From positions 22,618 to 86,617 of the forward strand of contig JAIQZU010000003.1 in NCBI GenBank assembly GCA_021776915.1: a DNA stretch of 64,000 nt, in the 5' to 3' direction. The notes below the pieces were generated by a model that was given only the letters and a program-made list of their open reading frames with translations, was not told the DNA's origin and did no database searches. Position numbers and translations under genes: made by a program. Origin of the DNA: Candidatus Scalindua sp. GTDB taxonomy: Bacteria; Planctomycetota; Brocadiia; Brocadiales; Scalinduaceae. Below, in pieces: positions 19,541-30,432 of the stretch (the stretch's first letter is position 1; each line of letters starts with the position of its first letter).

Positions 19541-19848
19541 AATCGAAAATTCTACAATACACCCTGAAGTTGTTCAAGGTAAAAGATGCTAATATGAAAT
19601 TAAAGGATTTAAGAATTGAGGTATTTTATGATTCCTTAATCCACCCTTATTCGTTTATTGTTTTTGCCTCAACTATTTGTGTTAAATCTGTGTTATCAGT
19701 GAAATCTGTGGTTTCTCTTTTTAATCAACTTGTGCAGCTATGTTCTTATAGCCCTGGAATTTGCTTGACCATAGGTTTTAAATAACTAAAATTTCTTTAT
19801 ACCTTTTAAATATGTTAAACCATATCATTTCATACACTTATTAACGTA
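19541..19848. other. 308-bp spacer between divergent genes
   Basis: Holds the upstream regions of the minus-strand pyrophosphorylase and the plus-strand comEA-like gene. A 71-codon open frame at 19570 is encoded largely by a TCTGTGTTATCAGTGAAATC-type repeat and is not accepted. No confident promoter is seen. Confidence 0.5.
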
Positions 19849-20235
19849 ATGCCAGAACTGCCTGGGCCATTGAAGATTTTTGAATTTTCAAGAAAGGAAT
19901 CTCTTGCCGCATTCTTCCTCATAACGACAATCTTAATAGGAACAGGGATCAGGTATTCGATAGACCAGCATTGGTGGCTACCTGAAACTGAAGTTGAAGA
20001 CACTGATCCAGAATCGATAAAATTAAAGATTGACTTGAACAGGGCGGAATGGTACGAACTTATAATCTTACCTGGAATTGGTGAGAAGAAGGCCAGGGCA
20101 ATTGTTGAATATCGAAAAGAAGCCGGTAGATTTAAAACTATAGAACAGTTGTGTGAGGTTAGTGGTATAGGGGCAGAGACCGTGAAGAAAATTGAGAATC
20201 TCGTCTTTATTAATAATTTTGCTCGGGTGGAATGA
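19849..20235 (+). CDS. ComEA-like helix-hairpin-helix DNA-binding protein
   Basis: A small membrane-anchored protein with one segment near residues 22-38 and a C-terminal pair of helix-hairpin-helix motifs. These are IDLNRAEWYELIILPGIGEK (about residues 62-81) followed by ARAIVEYRKEAGRF and VSGIGAETVKKI. This is the ComEA DNA-binding domain, which takes part in DNA uptake in competent bacteria. Many non-competent bacteria keep such proteins with unknown roles. 128 residues. It is 13 bp upstream of the permease gene and probably cotranscribed. Confidence 0.85.
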   Translation: MPELPGPLKIFEFSRKESLAAFFLITTILIGTGIRYSIDQHWWLPETEVEDTDPESIKLKIDLNRAEWYELIILPGIGEKKARAIVEYRKEAGRFKTIEQLCEVSGIGAETVKKIENLVFINNFARVE

Positions 20236-20248
20236 AAGGGATTAATTT

Positions 20249-21469
20249 ATGGAAAAACAGAAAATATTTGAAAATGTGTGGATAAGAACTTTTGCAATAT
20301 TCGGCGCGCTGGCTCTGTTCTTCACGTTATGCTATTTCCTGAAAGGAATCCTGATATCGCTTTTCCTTGCCTTTACCATAGCATATATTTTTGATCCGTT
20401 AGTGGATTTTATATCAAACAGAAGACTCTTATTTTCAAAAAAGGATGTGCCGCGTGGTCTTGCAATAGCGATACTTTTCACCCTGGTATTTCTGGTAATG
20501 GGAGGATTGTTAACATACACGATTCCTAAAACGGTTAGTGGTATTCAGCGTGTCGGAACTGCCTTAAAGAGTCAATATCCAAAGTATCAGGAAAAGGTGG
20601 AAAAGATAATAGAAGAATACGGTGATACCGAGGTTGGGACATTCCTTAAATCAAAACTGGGAGTTCAGACAACTAAGGAAGAGGAAACTGAAAGCAGTGA
20701 ACCACAACCACAACCACAAGAGAACAAAGTGGTCACAACGAAAAAACCGGTTGACGTAAAACGCACTATTCCTGAGCCTTTGTTTAAGATGAAGAAGTAC
20801 GTGCCGCAAGCCTTGAACTTTGTATTGGGAATCGTAAAAAATATATTTTACAGTACATTTGGGTTCTTTGGAATAGTTATGAACGTTGTGGTATTCGGGG
20901 TTGTGATGGTGTATCTCCTGAAGGATTTTGATATAATTATAGCAAAGGGCAAAGAGTTGCTGCCGGTTTCTAAAGAAGAGAAGATATCTGATATCGTTAG
21001 CAGGATAGATGAAAACCTCAAAGCATTTTTCAGAGGCCAGATTACGGTTTGTATTATTCTGTCAATTATCTATGGTATTGGGCTCACTATTATAGGGGTG
21101 CCCATGTCATATCTGTTGGCACTTGTGGGTGGGTTTGGGAACATGATACCTTATATAGGTATCATGCTGGGTCTTATACCGGCCCTGCTCCTTGTCTTTA
21201 TTCAATTCCAGGATATCACTCATCTCCTTCTTGTCGGGCTGGTTTTTAGTATAGGGCAATTTTTAGAAGGTACTGTGATAACGCCGAAAATTGTGGGTAC
21301 TAAATTGGGGTTAAATCCGGTTGCTATCATACTGGCAATCCTGATTTGTGGTCAGATATTAGGGTTTCTGGGACTTTTACTTGCCGTACCTATTGCATCT
21401 GTAGCCAAAGTATTAATCGACGAGGGGATTGTTAAATATAAAGAGACAAAGCTTTTTAAGGGAAGCTAG
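20249..21469 (+). CDS. AI-2E/PerM-family membrane transporter
   Basis: A polytopic inner-membrane protein with about seven to eight segments in the AI-2E arrangement: three near the N-terminus, a large charged loop at about residues 100-185, then the conserved C-terminal block. The loop includes a Glu/Pro/Gln-rich stretch (ESSEPQPQPQ) that is longer than usual. The late GGFGNMIPYIGIMLGLIPAL and GTVITPKIVGTKLGLNPV are hallmarks of the family. The substrate is unknown; some members transport ions or autoinducer-2. It is the last housekeeping gene before the defence island at 21.48 kb. Confidence 0.88.
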   Translation: MEKQKIFENVWIRTFAIFGALALFFTLCYFLKGILISLFLAFTIAYIFDPLVDFISNRRLLFSKKDVPRGLAIAILFTLVFLVMGGLLTYTIPKTVSGIQRVGTALKSQYPKYQEKVEKIIEEYGDTEVGTFLKSKLGVQTTKEEETESSEPQPQPQENKVVTTKKPVDVKRTIPEPLFKMKKYVPQALNFVLGIVKNIFYSTFGFFGIVMNVVVFGVVMVYLLKDFDIIIAKGKELLPVSKEEKISDIVSRIDENLKAFFRGQITVCIILSIIYGIGLTIIGVPMSYLLALVGGFGNMIPYIGIMLGLIPALLLVFIQFQDITHLLLVGLVFSIGQFLEGTVITPKIVGTKLGLNPVAIILAILICGQILGFLGLLLAVPIASVAKVLIDEGIVKYKETKLFKGS

Positions 21470-21478
21470 GATTTTAAT

Positions 21479-21958
21479 ATGAAAAGCTCAGTGTATCTTG
21501 ATTCAACAATTTCGAGTTATTACTTTGATGGAAGGGAATCTTTAAGGCCATTTGTTGAAATTACAAAAAAATGGTGGGAGGAAGAACGAAATAAATTCGA
21601 CATTTTTACATCTGAAGAAACCCTTGATGAATTAAACGAAGGAAGTTATCCAAATAAAGTTAAAGTAATCGAGTTTGCGGCAAAATTGACATTATTACCA
21701 CCCGATGAAAAAGTTATTGAAATAGCCGGAATTTATCTTGAAAATTATGTGATGCCTCAAGTTTTAAAAGGCGATGCCATTCATTTAGCATATGCTTCAT
21801 ATTATAAAATGGACTTTTTATTAACGTGGAATTGTAATCATTTGGCAAACGCAAATAAGAAACAGCATATTCGGCTTATCAACACCAGACTAAATCTATC
21901 AATCCCAGAAATTACAACCCCATTAGAATTGGTTACGGAGGAAAAAAATGATTATTAA
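21479..21958 (+). CDS. PIN-domain toxin (VapC-like)
   Basis: A probable ribonuclease toxin. The PIN acidic residues are visible as D8 in VYLDSTISSYY, E47/E51 in SEETLDELNEG, and D99 in LKGDAIHLAYAS, with the last conserved patch LLTWNCNHLAN near residue 115. The 159 residues are complete. The stop overlaps the next gene by 11 bases, a typical translational coupling of toxin and antitoxin. Here the toxin is first, the reverse of classic vapBC. The gene starts 9 bp after the permease stop, so the pair has joined a pre-existing transcript. RNase activity is inferred from the family. Confidence 0.85.
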   Translation: MKSSVYLDSTISSYYFDGRESLRPFVEITKKWWEEERNKFDIFTSEETLDELNEGSYPNKVKVIEFAAKLTLLPPDEKVIEIAGIYLENYVMPQVLKGDAIHLAYASYYKMDFLLTWNCNHLANANKKQHIRLINTRLNLSIPEITTPLELVTEEKNDY

Positions 21959-22157
21959 TCCTATACTCAAGGAGAAATATGACTCTCAAAAACGACTTAA
22001 TAAAAAAGCAAATAATGATATACACGCTTATTTTAAGAACTCACATCGCAACGTTTCTGAAATGGCAGAAAAATACGGACTGCAATTAAAATTCACTGAG
22101 AGAAAAGGTGGATATTTGAAACCAATAAAAGAAGATTTGGCGAAAAACACCTTATAA
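21948..22157 (+). CDS. Putative antitoxin partner of the PIN toxin (69 aa)
   Basis: A basic 69-residue protein read from an ATG that lies within the toxin stop region. Its body has DIHAYFKNSHRNVSEMAEKYG and then KFTERKGGYLKPI (quoted in part). It lacks an obvious AbrB, RHH or Phd fold that I can name. Position, size and overlap are the main reasons to call it an antitoxin. It could alternatively be a small DNA-binding regulator. Confidence 0.65.
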   Translation: MIINPILKEKYDSQKRLNKKANNDIHAYFKNSHRNVSEMAEKYGLQLKFTERKGGYLKPIKEDLAKNTL

Positions 22158-22332
22158 TCCAAGTTGTTATAAAAATTTGGGTATAAAAATCAACTGTTCC
22201 AGACCTGCTTGCCAAACAATGAATATTACTTTATTCTAAAGTTATCTGAGGATGATAAATTAGGATTGAAAAAAATGAACACATAATGATTCAATAGGTA
22301 TGTACAAAAGGGATAATAAAGAAAAAGCATAA

Positions 22333-25161
22333 ATGAATACGATTTACAATCTTATACGAAGTAAAACAGAAACATGGATAAAACTTGAGAAAGAAAATTC
22401 TCAGTCAATAATCAACGATTTAATCACGCATATCGAAAAAAAAGACAAATTAAGACCACCCCAAAAAGAGGCGATCGAAACTTATTTATGGGTAAAATTT
22501 GTCGGACTTAACAAAAAATTATCAGAAATAGTAAAAATAGGACTTTTGTACGATGATATTTCTGCCCAGGAATATGATTACTATCATACTTTTAAGGATA
22601 ATTATGTAACGCAATTTCTAAATCAATTCTTTCAGGACAATGAGTTAAAAAACCTTAATAAGAAATTAGTCAATGATCCTGACGGCAAACAACTAAACTG
22701 GGAAAATATTTTAGAAGAATTATTACATAACTTTGATTACACGAACTATTTATTCAGTTTGCCTATGGGGGCTGGCAAGACTTACTTAATGGCTTCCTTT
22801 ATATATTTAGATTTATATTTTGCTTCACTGTTTAAAGATGATAAAAGATTTGCCCATAACTTCGTTGTATTTGCGCCACAAGCAACAAAAACAGCTATTT
22901 TGCCTTCACTGCGAACCATAAAAGATTTTCACCCCGAATGGATTCTGCCAAAAAACGAAGCGGAAAGATTAAAGCAGGTTATTACGATCGAAATTCTTGA
23001 TAGCCTGAGTTCAAAAAGAAAAGACAAGCTTCATGGCAATAATCCTAATCTTGAGAAAGTAAACAGGATAAAGCAGACAAATAACTTCGGTCTCGTTTTC
23101 ATAACAAATGCAGAAAAGGTCGTCCTGGAAAAATATGATGATAAGGACAAGGTGTTTGTTAAAGATTTAAAAAAAGGACAATCTCTTCTGGGCAATAGAG
23201 AATTGAAAGATATTCAGAAAACAAATGAATTGCGAGAGGCTTTATCTCAAATACCGAATTTGACCGTTATTCTTGATGAGGTGCATCATACTTATGGAAG
23301 CATCGGAAATGGCGAGAAAAAATTACGGCAGGCTATCACCGTATTGAATCAGCATGGCAACATAAATACTGTACTGGGCTTATCCGGTACTCCGTATGTT
23401 AAGAGCAAGATTGAAATTGATGGAAAAGAGACCATAAAATTGAATCAGATACAGGATATTGTTTATAATTATCCGCTTAATGTTGGCATAGGCAAATTTC
23501 TGAAAATACCAGACATCAGAAAATCCAGTATAAAGGAGACTGCGTTTATCAAACAAGCGCTTACGGATTTCTTTAATGACTACAATAAGAAATACAACAA
23601 TAACACAAGAAGCAAAATTGCTTTTTATTGCCCGTCTATTGAAAAACTAAACGAGGATATTTTACCGCTCGTAAAAGAGTGGTATGCAGAAAACAGAAAG
23701 GGTAAAGAAGGTGAGATATTCAGATTCTATTCAAATGTAGATAAAAAGAATAAAGAATATGCTTTGCCTAAGGAGAGCCTGGCGGTATTCAATAATCTTG
23801 ATAAACCTTATTCAAAGAAAAGAGTTGTTTTGCTTGTTGCCATTGGAACGGAGGGTTGGGACTGCAAGAGTTTAACAGCTGTCGTCCTTCCAAGACAAAA
23901 GACAACAAAAAACTTTGTTTTGCAGACAACATGCCGCTGCTTAAGAGAGGTTGATAATGCTGAGAATGAAAAAGCCTTAATTTATCTGTCTGATGACAAC
24001 TATGAGACATTAGATAAAGAATTAAAAGAAAATTACAAACTCTCAATCAGCGATTTAATAGGAAAATCTGATCAGACAATAAAGGTACAAGTACGCAAAC
24101 CAAAACTTGGAAAGATTAAGTACAAACAGATTGAAACCAAATATAAGATTGTAAAGAAATCATCTCCTGATACCAAAAGGGAATTGGATAAATTCGCATT
24201 TTCAAAGTACAAAAAGAAATTTGAATACGACAAAGCCATTATTTCCGGTAAAATTGGCAAATCTGGCCTTACCGGAGAGGTCTCTATCAAGGATGCGCAA
24301 ATAGAGGCAAAAAATGAAATAGAATATAATGACCTGCTTTATATGATTTCAAAATATTCTTACGGATTATTATCTGAAACAGATTTGACAAAGGCACACG
24401 ATAAACCTCTTAATTCTGTCCTCAGGAAGATAACTAAAGAACATGATTGGATATATTTAAATCCTTACCTGGAAATCGAAGACATAATCAGGGATATTTC
24501 GGCTTGTTTTATGGACAGAATCGAGTATGCAAAAGAAGTAATAGAAGAAGAAACGGAAATTGAGCTTCTTGAATGGCAATGCAGCAGTCCTGAAATGACT
24601 TTTATATCACCGAACGGAAGCGTTTATAAATTTATGCCGAGAATTTCAAGACGCGACGCAAGAACCTACCAAAGACACCCGGAAGATATGCTTGAAGATT
24701 GTTTCGGCGTGGACAATAATATTGATCCGCAGGATATAAGTTTTAACTATATCCCCTATAAAATGGACTCTGAATTTGAACAAAACGCTTTGCAGGAAAT
24801 GCTTAAGTTGAGTGAATTATCAGGCTATGAAGTATATTTTAACGGCTATAAAGATGAAAAACTACAAAGTTTCTGGATACAAACACCGAGAGGCAGATAC
24901 ACCCCTGACTTTTTAATACTCAAAAGGAAAGGGGGGAAAAAATACCGTAAAAATTCAAAGATTAATATTGAAAAGATTTTGATATTGGAAACAAAAGGCC
25001 AGCCTTATTACAACGATGAATTTAAGTCAAAAGAGAAATTTGTAAACGAGGAGTTTTTAAAACACAATAAACACTTCAAGTATTACTGCTTTGTAGATGA
25101 AGGGGAAAATGATTTCAGAAAACATCTGACAGAGTTCAAAGAAATATTAAAGGAATTTTAA
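22333..25161 (+). CDS. Type III-like restriction enzyme, helicase-nuclease (Res) subunit
   Basis: An ATP-dependent translocase with a nuclease domain, the Res half of a restriction-modification system. Walker A is GAGKT at residues 146-150. The DExH motif is DEVHHTYG at residues 315-322, and LSGTPYVKS is motif III. Helicase motifs V/VI are seen as GTEGWDCKSL and QTTCRCLREV. The C-terminal PD-(D/E)xK endonuclease is visible as TPDFLIL (about residue 857) and ILETKGQ (about residue 884). The 942 residues match type III Res. Base composition is visibly more A+T-rich than the neighbours. Its gene is 3 bp from mod. Res-then-mod order is unusual for type III systems. Confidence 0.88.
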   Translation: MNTIYNLIRSKTETWIKLEKENSQSIINDLITHIEKKDKLRPPQKEAIETYLWVKFVGLNKKLSEIVKIGLLYDDISAQEYDYYHTFKDNYVTQFLNQFFQDNELKNLNKKLVNDPDGKQLNWENILEELLHNFDYTNYLFSLPMGAGKTYLMASFIYLDLYFASLFKDDKRFAHNFVVFAPQATKTAILPSLRTIKDFHPEWILPKNEAERLKQVITIEILDSLSSKRKDKLHGNNPNLEKVNRIKQTNNFGLVFITNAEKVVLEKYDDKDKVFVKDLKKGQSLLGNRELKDIQKTNELREALSQIPNLTVILDEVHHTYGSIGNGEKKLRQAITVLNQHGNINTVLGLSGTPYVKSKIEIDGKETIKLNQIQDIVYNYPLNVGIGKFLKIPDIRKSSIKETAFIKQALTDFFNDYNKKYNNNTRSKIAFYCPSIEKLNEDILPLVKEWYAENRKGKEGEIFRFYSNVDKKNKEYALPKESLAVFNNLDKPYSKKRVVLLVAIGTEGWDCKSLTAVVLPRQKTTKNFVLQTTCRCLREVDNAENEKALIYLSDDNYETLDKELKENYKLSISDLIGKSDQTIKVQVRKPKLGKIKYKQIETKYKIVKKSSPDTKRELDKFAFSKYKKKFEYDKAIISGKIGKSGLTGEVSIKDAQIEAKNEIEYNDLLYMISKYSYGLLSETDLTKAHDKPLNSVLRKITKEHDWIYLNPYLEIEDIIRDISACFMDRIEYAKEVIEEETEIELLEWQCSSPEMTFISPNGSVYKFMPRISRRDARTYQRHPEDMLEDCFGVDNNIDPQDISFNYIPYKMDSEFEQNALQEMLKLSELSGYEVYFNGYKDEKLQSFWIQTPRGRYTPDFLILKRKGGKKYRKNSKINIEKILILETKGQPYYNDEFKSKEKFVNEEFLKHNKHFKYYCFVDEGENDFRKHLTEFKEILKEF

Positions 25162-25164
25162 GGT

Positions 25165-26991
25165 ATGAAAAAACCAAGACAATACAATATCACACCGGCA
25201 AAAGGGCAGGCATTATTAAGCTTTCAGGGGAGAAGGTTCCCTGAAAAGATTGACCTTTTCGAAACTGACCTGATTGAAGAAGTAAGAGGCAAAAAAGAGA
25301 GACAGCAAAACCTTTTTGATAAAGAGACAGATTTAAACTCCGATTTCAGGAACCTGCTTATTCAGGGTGATTGCCTTTCTGCCTGCGCTTATTTAAAGTC
25401 AAAAAACATTAAAGTTGATTTGGTATATATTGACCCGCCTTTTGCAAGCGGGGCACATTATGCAAAACAGATCTATTTAAGAAATGGCAAAAAAGACGAA
25501 ATGGAAAGCGAAATTGCATCAATCGGTGAGGAGGTTATGTATGGTGATATTTGGCAAAAAGAAGATTATTTGAACTGGCTCTATGAAAGACTGTTGGCAA
25601 TTAAAGAAATTATGTCAAGCATTGCTAGCATATATTTACATCTTGATTGGCATATTGGACATTATGCAAAACTTCTAATGGATGAGATATATGGTGAAGA
25701 AAATTTTAGAAACGAAATAATATGGTACTATCCAAATAAAATTCCTGATAAAAGGAAACCTCTTTTTACAAATTGCTGTGATTTTATTCTGTTTTATTCA
25801 AAGGGGGAAGGGCAGATATTCAATATACAATATAAAAAAATTGAGCCACATAAAAGAGCAAAAGAAGTAAAAATTAATGGAGTAAAACAATCAGTTCGAG
25901 ATGAAAATGGAAATGTTATTTATGAAACATTCGATAAAACTATGTTAAATAATGTATGGGAAATCCCTTCTTTAGCTGGTTCATCAGGTGAACGCTTAGA
26001 TTATATTACACAAAAACCAGAAGAGTTGCTAAGGAGGGTGATAGAAGCTTCATCTCTTCGCGGAATGATTATCGCCGATTTGTTCTCAGGCTCCGGTACT
26101 ACTGCCAAGATTGCAAATGATTTGGGCAGAAAATTCATAGGCTGCGATATAGGCATAAACGCCATACAAGCAACAAGAGACCGTCTTATAAAATCAGGTG
26201 CCGAATTTGATATATTAAAAATACGGGACGGGTTACGCATATTCAGAAACCCCGCACAAACAACTGCAAAAATATTCAGCATCATTGACGGATTTAAAAG
26301 CAGATCAGACTTAAACCTTAACGAGTTCTGGGATGGCGGGATTGCCTATGCAAACGGTTCATATACTCCTGTTAAGTTCTCAGGTATCCATGAAAAACTG
26401 ACAAAAGAACTGCTTGATGTTTATCTGGAAGAGATATATCAACTGGAAAACGTATCTGACAAGACAAACGATGTTATAATGATTTACGCGCATAAGGACA
26501 TTGATATTGACCAGGCATACTTAAATAAACAGTTAAATAAAACCGCAAAAACTACCCTGAAAGTAAAACTTGTTTCTCTCGACAGTCTGCTTAGAGAAAA
26601 AGGCGATGCCCTGTTTATGCCGGATAATGCTGATATTAAAATTTCAAAATCTGGTAATAAATATAAAGTGGAAATAAAACAATATTTCAGCCCCTATCTT
26701 AAAAACAAGATTGATGATTACAACGCAAAGAAGACGAAAAAAGGGGTTTTAGCGCAGGATTTGAGCAAGGCTGTGAAGATAAGCAAATCAGGTCTTGAAT
26801 TAATTGAATCTATCCAATTTGATACTACCTTGAAAAAAGATGTCTGGACAAGCAATCTCAGGCTTGAAGATAAAGCGGGGATAAAAGAAAAAATAAAAGG
26901 CACATATTTACTTGGTACCAATAAATTTAAAATAAAAATCCGGAATATTGCAGGAGACGAAATAGTTATTGATGGCAAAGAACTAAAATAA
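25165..26991 (+). CDS. Type III-like adenine-specific DNA methyltransferase (Mod)
   Basis: An N6-adenine or N4-cytosine methyltransferase of the beta class. Motif IV is IDPPF (residues 89-93) and comes before motif [14 protein letters not shown] (about residue 305), the order expected of Mod subunits. LIQGDCL upstream and [10 protein letters not shown] downstream support the call. The 230-residue C-terminal part has no motif I recognise and may hold target recognition or Res contact. 608 residues. It starts 3 bp after res, and its stop lies a single base before the uvrB start. The DPPF form is common in adenine methylases. The target sequence cannot be predicted. Confidence 0.88.
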   Translation: MKKPRQYNITPAKGQALLSFQGRRFPEKIDLFETDLIEEVRGKKERQQNLFDKETDLNSDFRNLLIQGDCLSACAYLKSKNIKVDLVYIDPPFASGAHYAKQIYLRNGKKDEMESEIASIGEEVMYGDIWQKEDYLNWLYERLLAIKEIMSSIASIYLHLDWHIGHYAKLLMDEIYGEENFRNEIIWYYPNKIPDKRKPLFTNCCDFILFYSKGEGQIFNIQYKKIEPHKRAKEVKINGVKQSVRDENGNVIYETFDKTMLNNVWEIPSLAGSSGERLDYITQKPEELLRRVIEASSLRGMIIADLFSGSGTTAKIANDLGRKFIGCDIGINAIQATRDRLIKSGAEFDILKIRDGLRIFRNPAQTTAKIFSIIDGFKSRSDLNLNEFWDGGIAYANGSYTPVKFSGIHEKLTKELLDVYLEEIYQLENVSDKTNDVIMIYAHKDIDIDQAYLNKQLNKTAKTTLKVKLVSLDSLLREKGDALFMPDNADIKISKSGNKYKVEIKQYFSPYLKNKIDDYNAKKTKKGVLAQDLSKAVKISKSGLELIESIQFDTTLKKDVWTSNLRLEDKAGIKEKIKGTYLLGTNKFKIKIRNIAGDEIVIDGKELK

Positions 26992-26992
26992 G

Positions 26993-28954
26993 ATGTCTAT
27001 CTTCAAATTATCATCAGAATATGAACCCCAGGGTGACCAGCCCGAGGCGATAAAAGAATTAACAAGGGCCTTTAAATCAGGTGAAAAGTTCCAGACTCTC
27101 ATGGGAGTAACAGGTTCGGGAAAGACCTTCACCATGGCAAACGTCATAAAGGCCCTGGGCAAACCTACGCTCGTGATGTCCCACAACAAAACTCTCGCCG
27201 CACAGCTTTACAGTGAGTTCAAGGAGTTCTTTCCGGAAAATGCAGTAGGTTATTTTGTAAGTTATTATGATTATTATCAGCCGGAGGCCTATATTCCGCA
27301 GAGGGATATTTATATTGAAAAAGAGGCGACAATAAATCAGGAGATAGACCGTCTTCGTCTGGCAGCCACAAGCGCCCTGATGTCACGGAAGGACGTGATA
27401 TTAGTGGCAAGTGTATCATGCATCTACGGCCTGGGTTCACCGGAAGAGTATCGGGAGATGTATGTGCAGGTGAAAAAAGGGCAGGAGATAGAGAGAAACA
27501 CACTCCTCTTAAAACTTGTGAATATACTTTACGAGAGGAGTGACATTAAATTTGAACGTGGTGTGTTTCGTGTTCAGGGTGATGTGGTCGATGTGTTTCC
27601 CGCTTATGAAAAATTTGCCTATCGTATTGAACTGTTTGGAGACGAGATTGACAGGCTGTCCATTATTGACCCATTGACCGGAGACAGGTTAGAGGAGATG
27701 GAAGAGATATCCATCTATCCTGCCAAGCATTTTGTAATGCCGGAAGGTAAGATAGAAAGCGTTATAGAATCAATCGAAAGGGAACTGGATGCATGGCTGA
27801 AGGAGTTGCGTTCTCAAAATAAAGATTTCGAGGCACAGCGCCTGGAGGCAAGGACGCGTTACGATATGGAGATGTTGTCAGAGATAGGTTACTGTCATGG
27901 TATTGAAAACTATTCCCGGCATATCAGCGGGCGGGCGCCGGGAGAGAGGCCGTACTCATTGATTGATTATTTTCCTGATGAATTTTTCATGATTGTTGAT
28001 GAGTCTCATGTCGCAGTTCCTCAGATTCGTGGTATGTACGCTGGAGACAGGTCACGGAAAGAGACTCTGGTAAAATATGGTTTCAGGCTTCCTTCCGCTC
28101 TGGATAACAGGCCCTTGCGTTTTGATGAATGGGAATCTATGGTTAAACAGGTATTGTTGGTCTCAGCAACTCCTTCAGAGTATGAGATAAATAAGTGTCA
28201 TGGTAAGGTTGTTGAGCAGATAATTCGTCCGACAGGACTTGTTGATCCAATAGTAAGGATATTGCCTGCAAAGACCCAGGTTAAAGACCTTCTGTTACAG
28301 ATCAGGAAGAGAGCAGACAAGAAAGAACGTGTACTTGTAACGACACTGACCAAGCGGCTTGCGGAAGATTTGAGTGAATACATAAAAGAAGATGGCCTTA
28401 AAGGAATGTATTTGCATTCAGAATTTAACGCTATTGAGAGGGTGGAGATACTTAGAGACCTCAGGCTTGGAAAGTTTGACGTAGTTGTGGGCGTGAATCT
28501 GTTGCGGGAAGGCCTTGATCTGCCGGAGGTATCATTGGTGGCAATACTGGATGCTGATAAGGAAGGGTTCCTTCGTTCAGAGACATCCCTTATACAAACG
28601 ATTGGACGGACTGCCAGAAACGTAAACGCAGAGGTTATATTATATGCTGATGAGGTAACGCAGTCCATGCAGAAGGCGATGGATGAAACTGAGAGAAGGC
28701 GCAGGATTCAGCTTGAACATAATAAAGAGAATAATATTACACCGCAGACTATTCGTAAGGGAATCAGAAAAAGTATTGAAGATGAAAGCGCTTCAAAAAA
28801 GATTGCAAGGCAGATGGTTAAAGAAGATGAGGCTGAATACGTAACTCAGGAATATATAAGAGAACTTGAAGAAGAAATGCTTCAGGCGGCCAGCGATCTC
28901 AACTTTGAAAAGGCGGCTGAGATACGCGACAGGGTCATCAGATTGCAATCGTAG
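26993..28954 (+). CDS. uvrB: Excinuclease ABC subunit B
   Basis: The damage-verification helicase of nucleotide excision repair. Walker A is [13 protein letters not shown] near residue 38. The beta-hairpin region [15 protein letters not shown] (about residue 89) is diagnostic of Uvr[29 protein letters not shown] and QTIGRTARN follow. The C-terminal UVR domain ([20 protein letters not shown]) is present at the end. 653 residues. The ATG lies one base after the mod stop, so translation may be coupled to the restriction genes. No independent ribosome site is evident other than purines inside the end of mod. Confidence 0.97.
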   Translation: MSIFKLSSEYEPQGDQPEAIKELTRAFKSGEKFQTLMGVTGSGKTFTMANVIKALGKPTLVMSHNKTLAAQLYSEFKEFFPENAVGYFVSYYDYYQPEAYIPQRDIYIEKEATINQEIDRLRLAATSALMSRKDVILVASVSCIYGLGSPEEYREMYVQVKKGQEIERNTLLLKLVNILYERSDIKFERGVFRVQGDVVDVFPAYEKFAYRIELFGDEIDRLSIIDPLTGDRLEEMEEISIYPAKHFVMPEGKIESVIESIERELDAWLKELRSQNKDFEAQRLEARTRYDMEMLSEIGYCHGIENYSRHISGRAPGERPYSLIDYFPDEFFMIVDESHVAVPQIRGMYAGDRSRKETLVKYGFRLPSALDNRPLRFDEWESMVKQVLLVSATPSEYEINKCHGKVVEQIIRPTGLVDPIVRILPAKTQVKDLLLQIRKRADKKERVLVTTLTKRLAEDLSEYIKEDGLKGMYLHSEFNAIERVEILRDLRLGKFDVVVGVNLLREGLDLPEVSLVAILDADKEGFLRSETSLIQTIGRTARNVNAEVILYADEVTQSMQKAMDETERRRRIQLEHNKENNITPQTIRKGIRKSIEDESASKKIARQMVKEDEAEYVTQEYIRELEEEMLQAASDLNFEKAAEIRDRVIRLQS

Positions 28955-29351
28955 ACACGAATTTCCCCCGGACAAACAGCGCCGAGGGCGAGTAAAAGGC
29001 ACGAATTGACACTAAGGTTGTAGACACGAATTGCACGAATTAACACGAATTGGCAGTAATTGAAAGATAATGGAGGATAGGTTGTTAGAATAAATTCGAA
29101 GCACGAAATCCGAAATTAGAAACAATTTTCAAATCACCAAAATTCCAATTTTAAAAACTAAAGAATTTAAGTCCACAAAATATCTTTTGCTTTGAGCATT
29201 TAGAAATTTGAATTTTGGATTTGTTTCGAATTTCGATATTCTGATTTCGAATTTTAACTAATGAAACTTCAACAACTTATAAAACATCAACAACATGTTA
29301 GTAGTTTTGACGATTTAAGCGCCTAAAGTTATTGGAATATTACAGACAGAT
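28955..29351. other. 397-bp A+T-rich spacer with degenerate repeats
   Basis: Contains CCCCCGGACAAACAGCGCCG (from 28965) of the repeat family near 9779 and 17989. Several imperfect copies of CACGAATT then occur between 28957 and 29050, followed by A+T-rich sequence with repeated GAAATTCGAA-like words. No gene or clear promoter. Confidence 0.5.
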
Positions 29352-30245
29352 ATGCATACAGAATTTGATCTTGAAAAGATAAAAGAAATCGTTCAGTTGG
29401 CTATTAAGGAAGATATCGGAGACGGAGATATAACCTCTAAGATATTCATTCCCGATGGTTCCGAATCAGAAGGGATGTTAATAGCGAAGGAAGCCGGTAT
29501 TGTTGCAGGGCTGCCGGTTGCCGGATATGTCCTGTCACAAATAGATGAGAATTTGATTCTCACTTCAAATATTGAAGACGGTTCAATGGTCAAAAAAGGT
29601 ACGATAATAGGCAGTGTTAAGGGTTTAACATTATCATTGTTGTCGGCAGAAAGGTTGGTGCTGAATTTCCTGCAGAGACTTTCCGGTATTGCGACCGCCA
29701 CAAACAGGTTTGCGGAGAAAATCAAGGGATATAGGACACAGATAATGGATACGCGCAAGACTGCACCGGGCTGGCGTTACCTCGAAAAATATGCCGTGAG
29801 GGTTGGAGGAGGGATAAATCATCGTATGGGATTATACGATCAGATTCTGATAAAGGATAACCATCTAAAGACAATGGGATCAGAGAAAGAAAATGGTACT
29901 ATCATCAGGCTTGTAAAAAAGGCCAGGGAGCAAATAGAAAATGGGATGCTCATAGAAATCGAGGTAGAAGATTTATGCCAGATCAAGGACGTGGTAAATG
30001 CAGGTGTTGACATAATCTTGTTTGACAATATGGAGCCATCAAAGATAAGAGAAGCCGTTAGCATGGTGAAGGAAGCCGAAAAGAATCAAGGTGCAGGAAC
30101 AGGCAAAGCCATCCTGACAGAAGCCTCAGGAAATATTACCATTGAAAATGTTGAAGAATATGCGGGCGCCGGAGTGGACAGAATTTCGGTTGGCGCTATA
30201 ACTCATTCGGCCAGGGCGCTAGACATGTCTTTTGAGATAAGTTAA
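29352..30245 (+). CDS. nadC: Nicotinate-nucleotide pyrophosphorylase (quinolinate phosphoribosyltransferase)
   Basis: Converts quinolinate and PRPP to nicotinate mononucleotide in de novo NAD synthesis. EDIGDGDITSKIF at the N-terminus, AERLVLNFLQRLSGIAT near residue 98 and DTRKTAPGWRYLEKYAVRVGG near residue 136 (shown in part) are diagnostic. NHRMGLYDQILIKDNH and the C-terminal DIILFDNM and GAGVDRISVGA complete the phosphate-binding barrel. 297 residues. It has no neighbouring nadA or nadB. Confidence 0.96.
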   Translation: MHTEFDLEKIKEIVQLAIKEDIGDGDITSKIFIPDGSESEGMLIAKEAGIVAGLPVAGYVLSQIDENLILTSNIEDGSMVKKGTIIGSVKGLTLSLLSAERLVLNFLQRLSGIATATNRFAEKIKGYRTQIMDTRKTAPGWRYLEKYAVRVGGGINHRMGLYDQILIKDNHLKTMGSEKENGTIIRLVKKAREQIENGMLIEIEVEDLCQIKDVVNAGVDIILFDNMEPSKIREAVSMVKEAEKNQGAGTGKAILTEASGNITIENVEEYAGAGVDRISVGAITHSARALDMSFEIS

Positions 30246-30254
30246 TGATATCTA

Positions 30255-30395
30255 AATTGAGCGATTTCGTAGCCGCAACCTCAAAGCTGAGCTTAGCTCT
30301 GTGAGGTTGCGTAACTTACACAAATCCATCAGGTGATGTAAAACGCAGGCTAAAGCCAGCGGCTACAACGGCATGTAAAATAAAATCGCTCAATT
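30255..30395. repeat. MITE-like element with AATTGAGCGATTT termini
   Basis: Terminal arms AATTGAGCGATTT (30255-30267) and AAATCGCTCAATT (30383-30395) are exact inverses. Inside them a second pair, GTAGCCGC and GCGGCTAC, is also inverted. The 141-bp unit lies between the convergent nadC and flavoprotein genes and has no ORF. It may also serve as a bidirectional terminator. Confidence 0.7.
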
Positions 30396-30432
30396 CAGGT
30401 GATAGAAGATTTTCACTGTTTCAGGAATTTAT

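Noticed and set aside
19570..19785. 71-codon plus-strand frame between divergent genes
   Set aside because: Most of it is encoded by a TCTGTGTTATCAGTGAAATC-type repeat; there is no ribosome site and no known fold.
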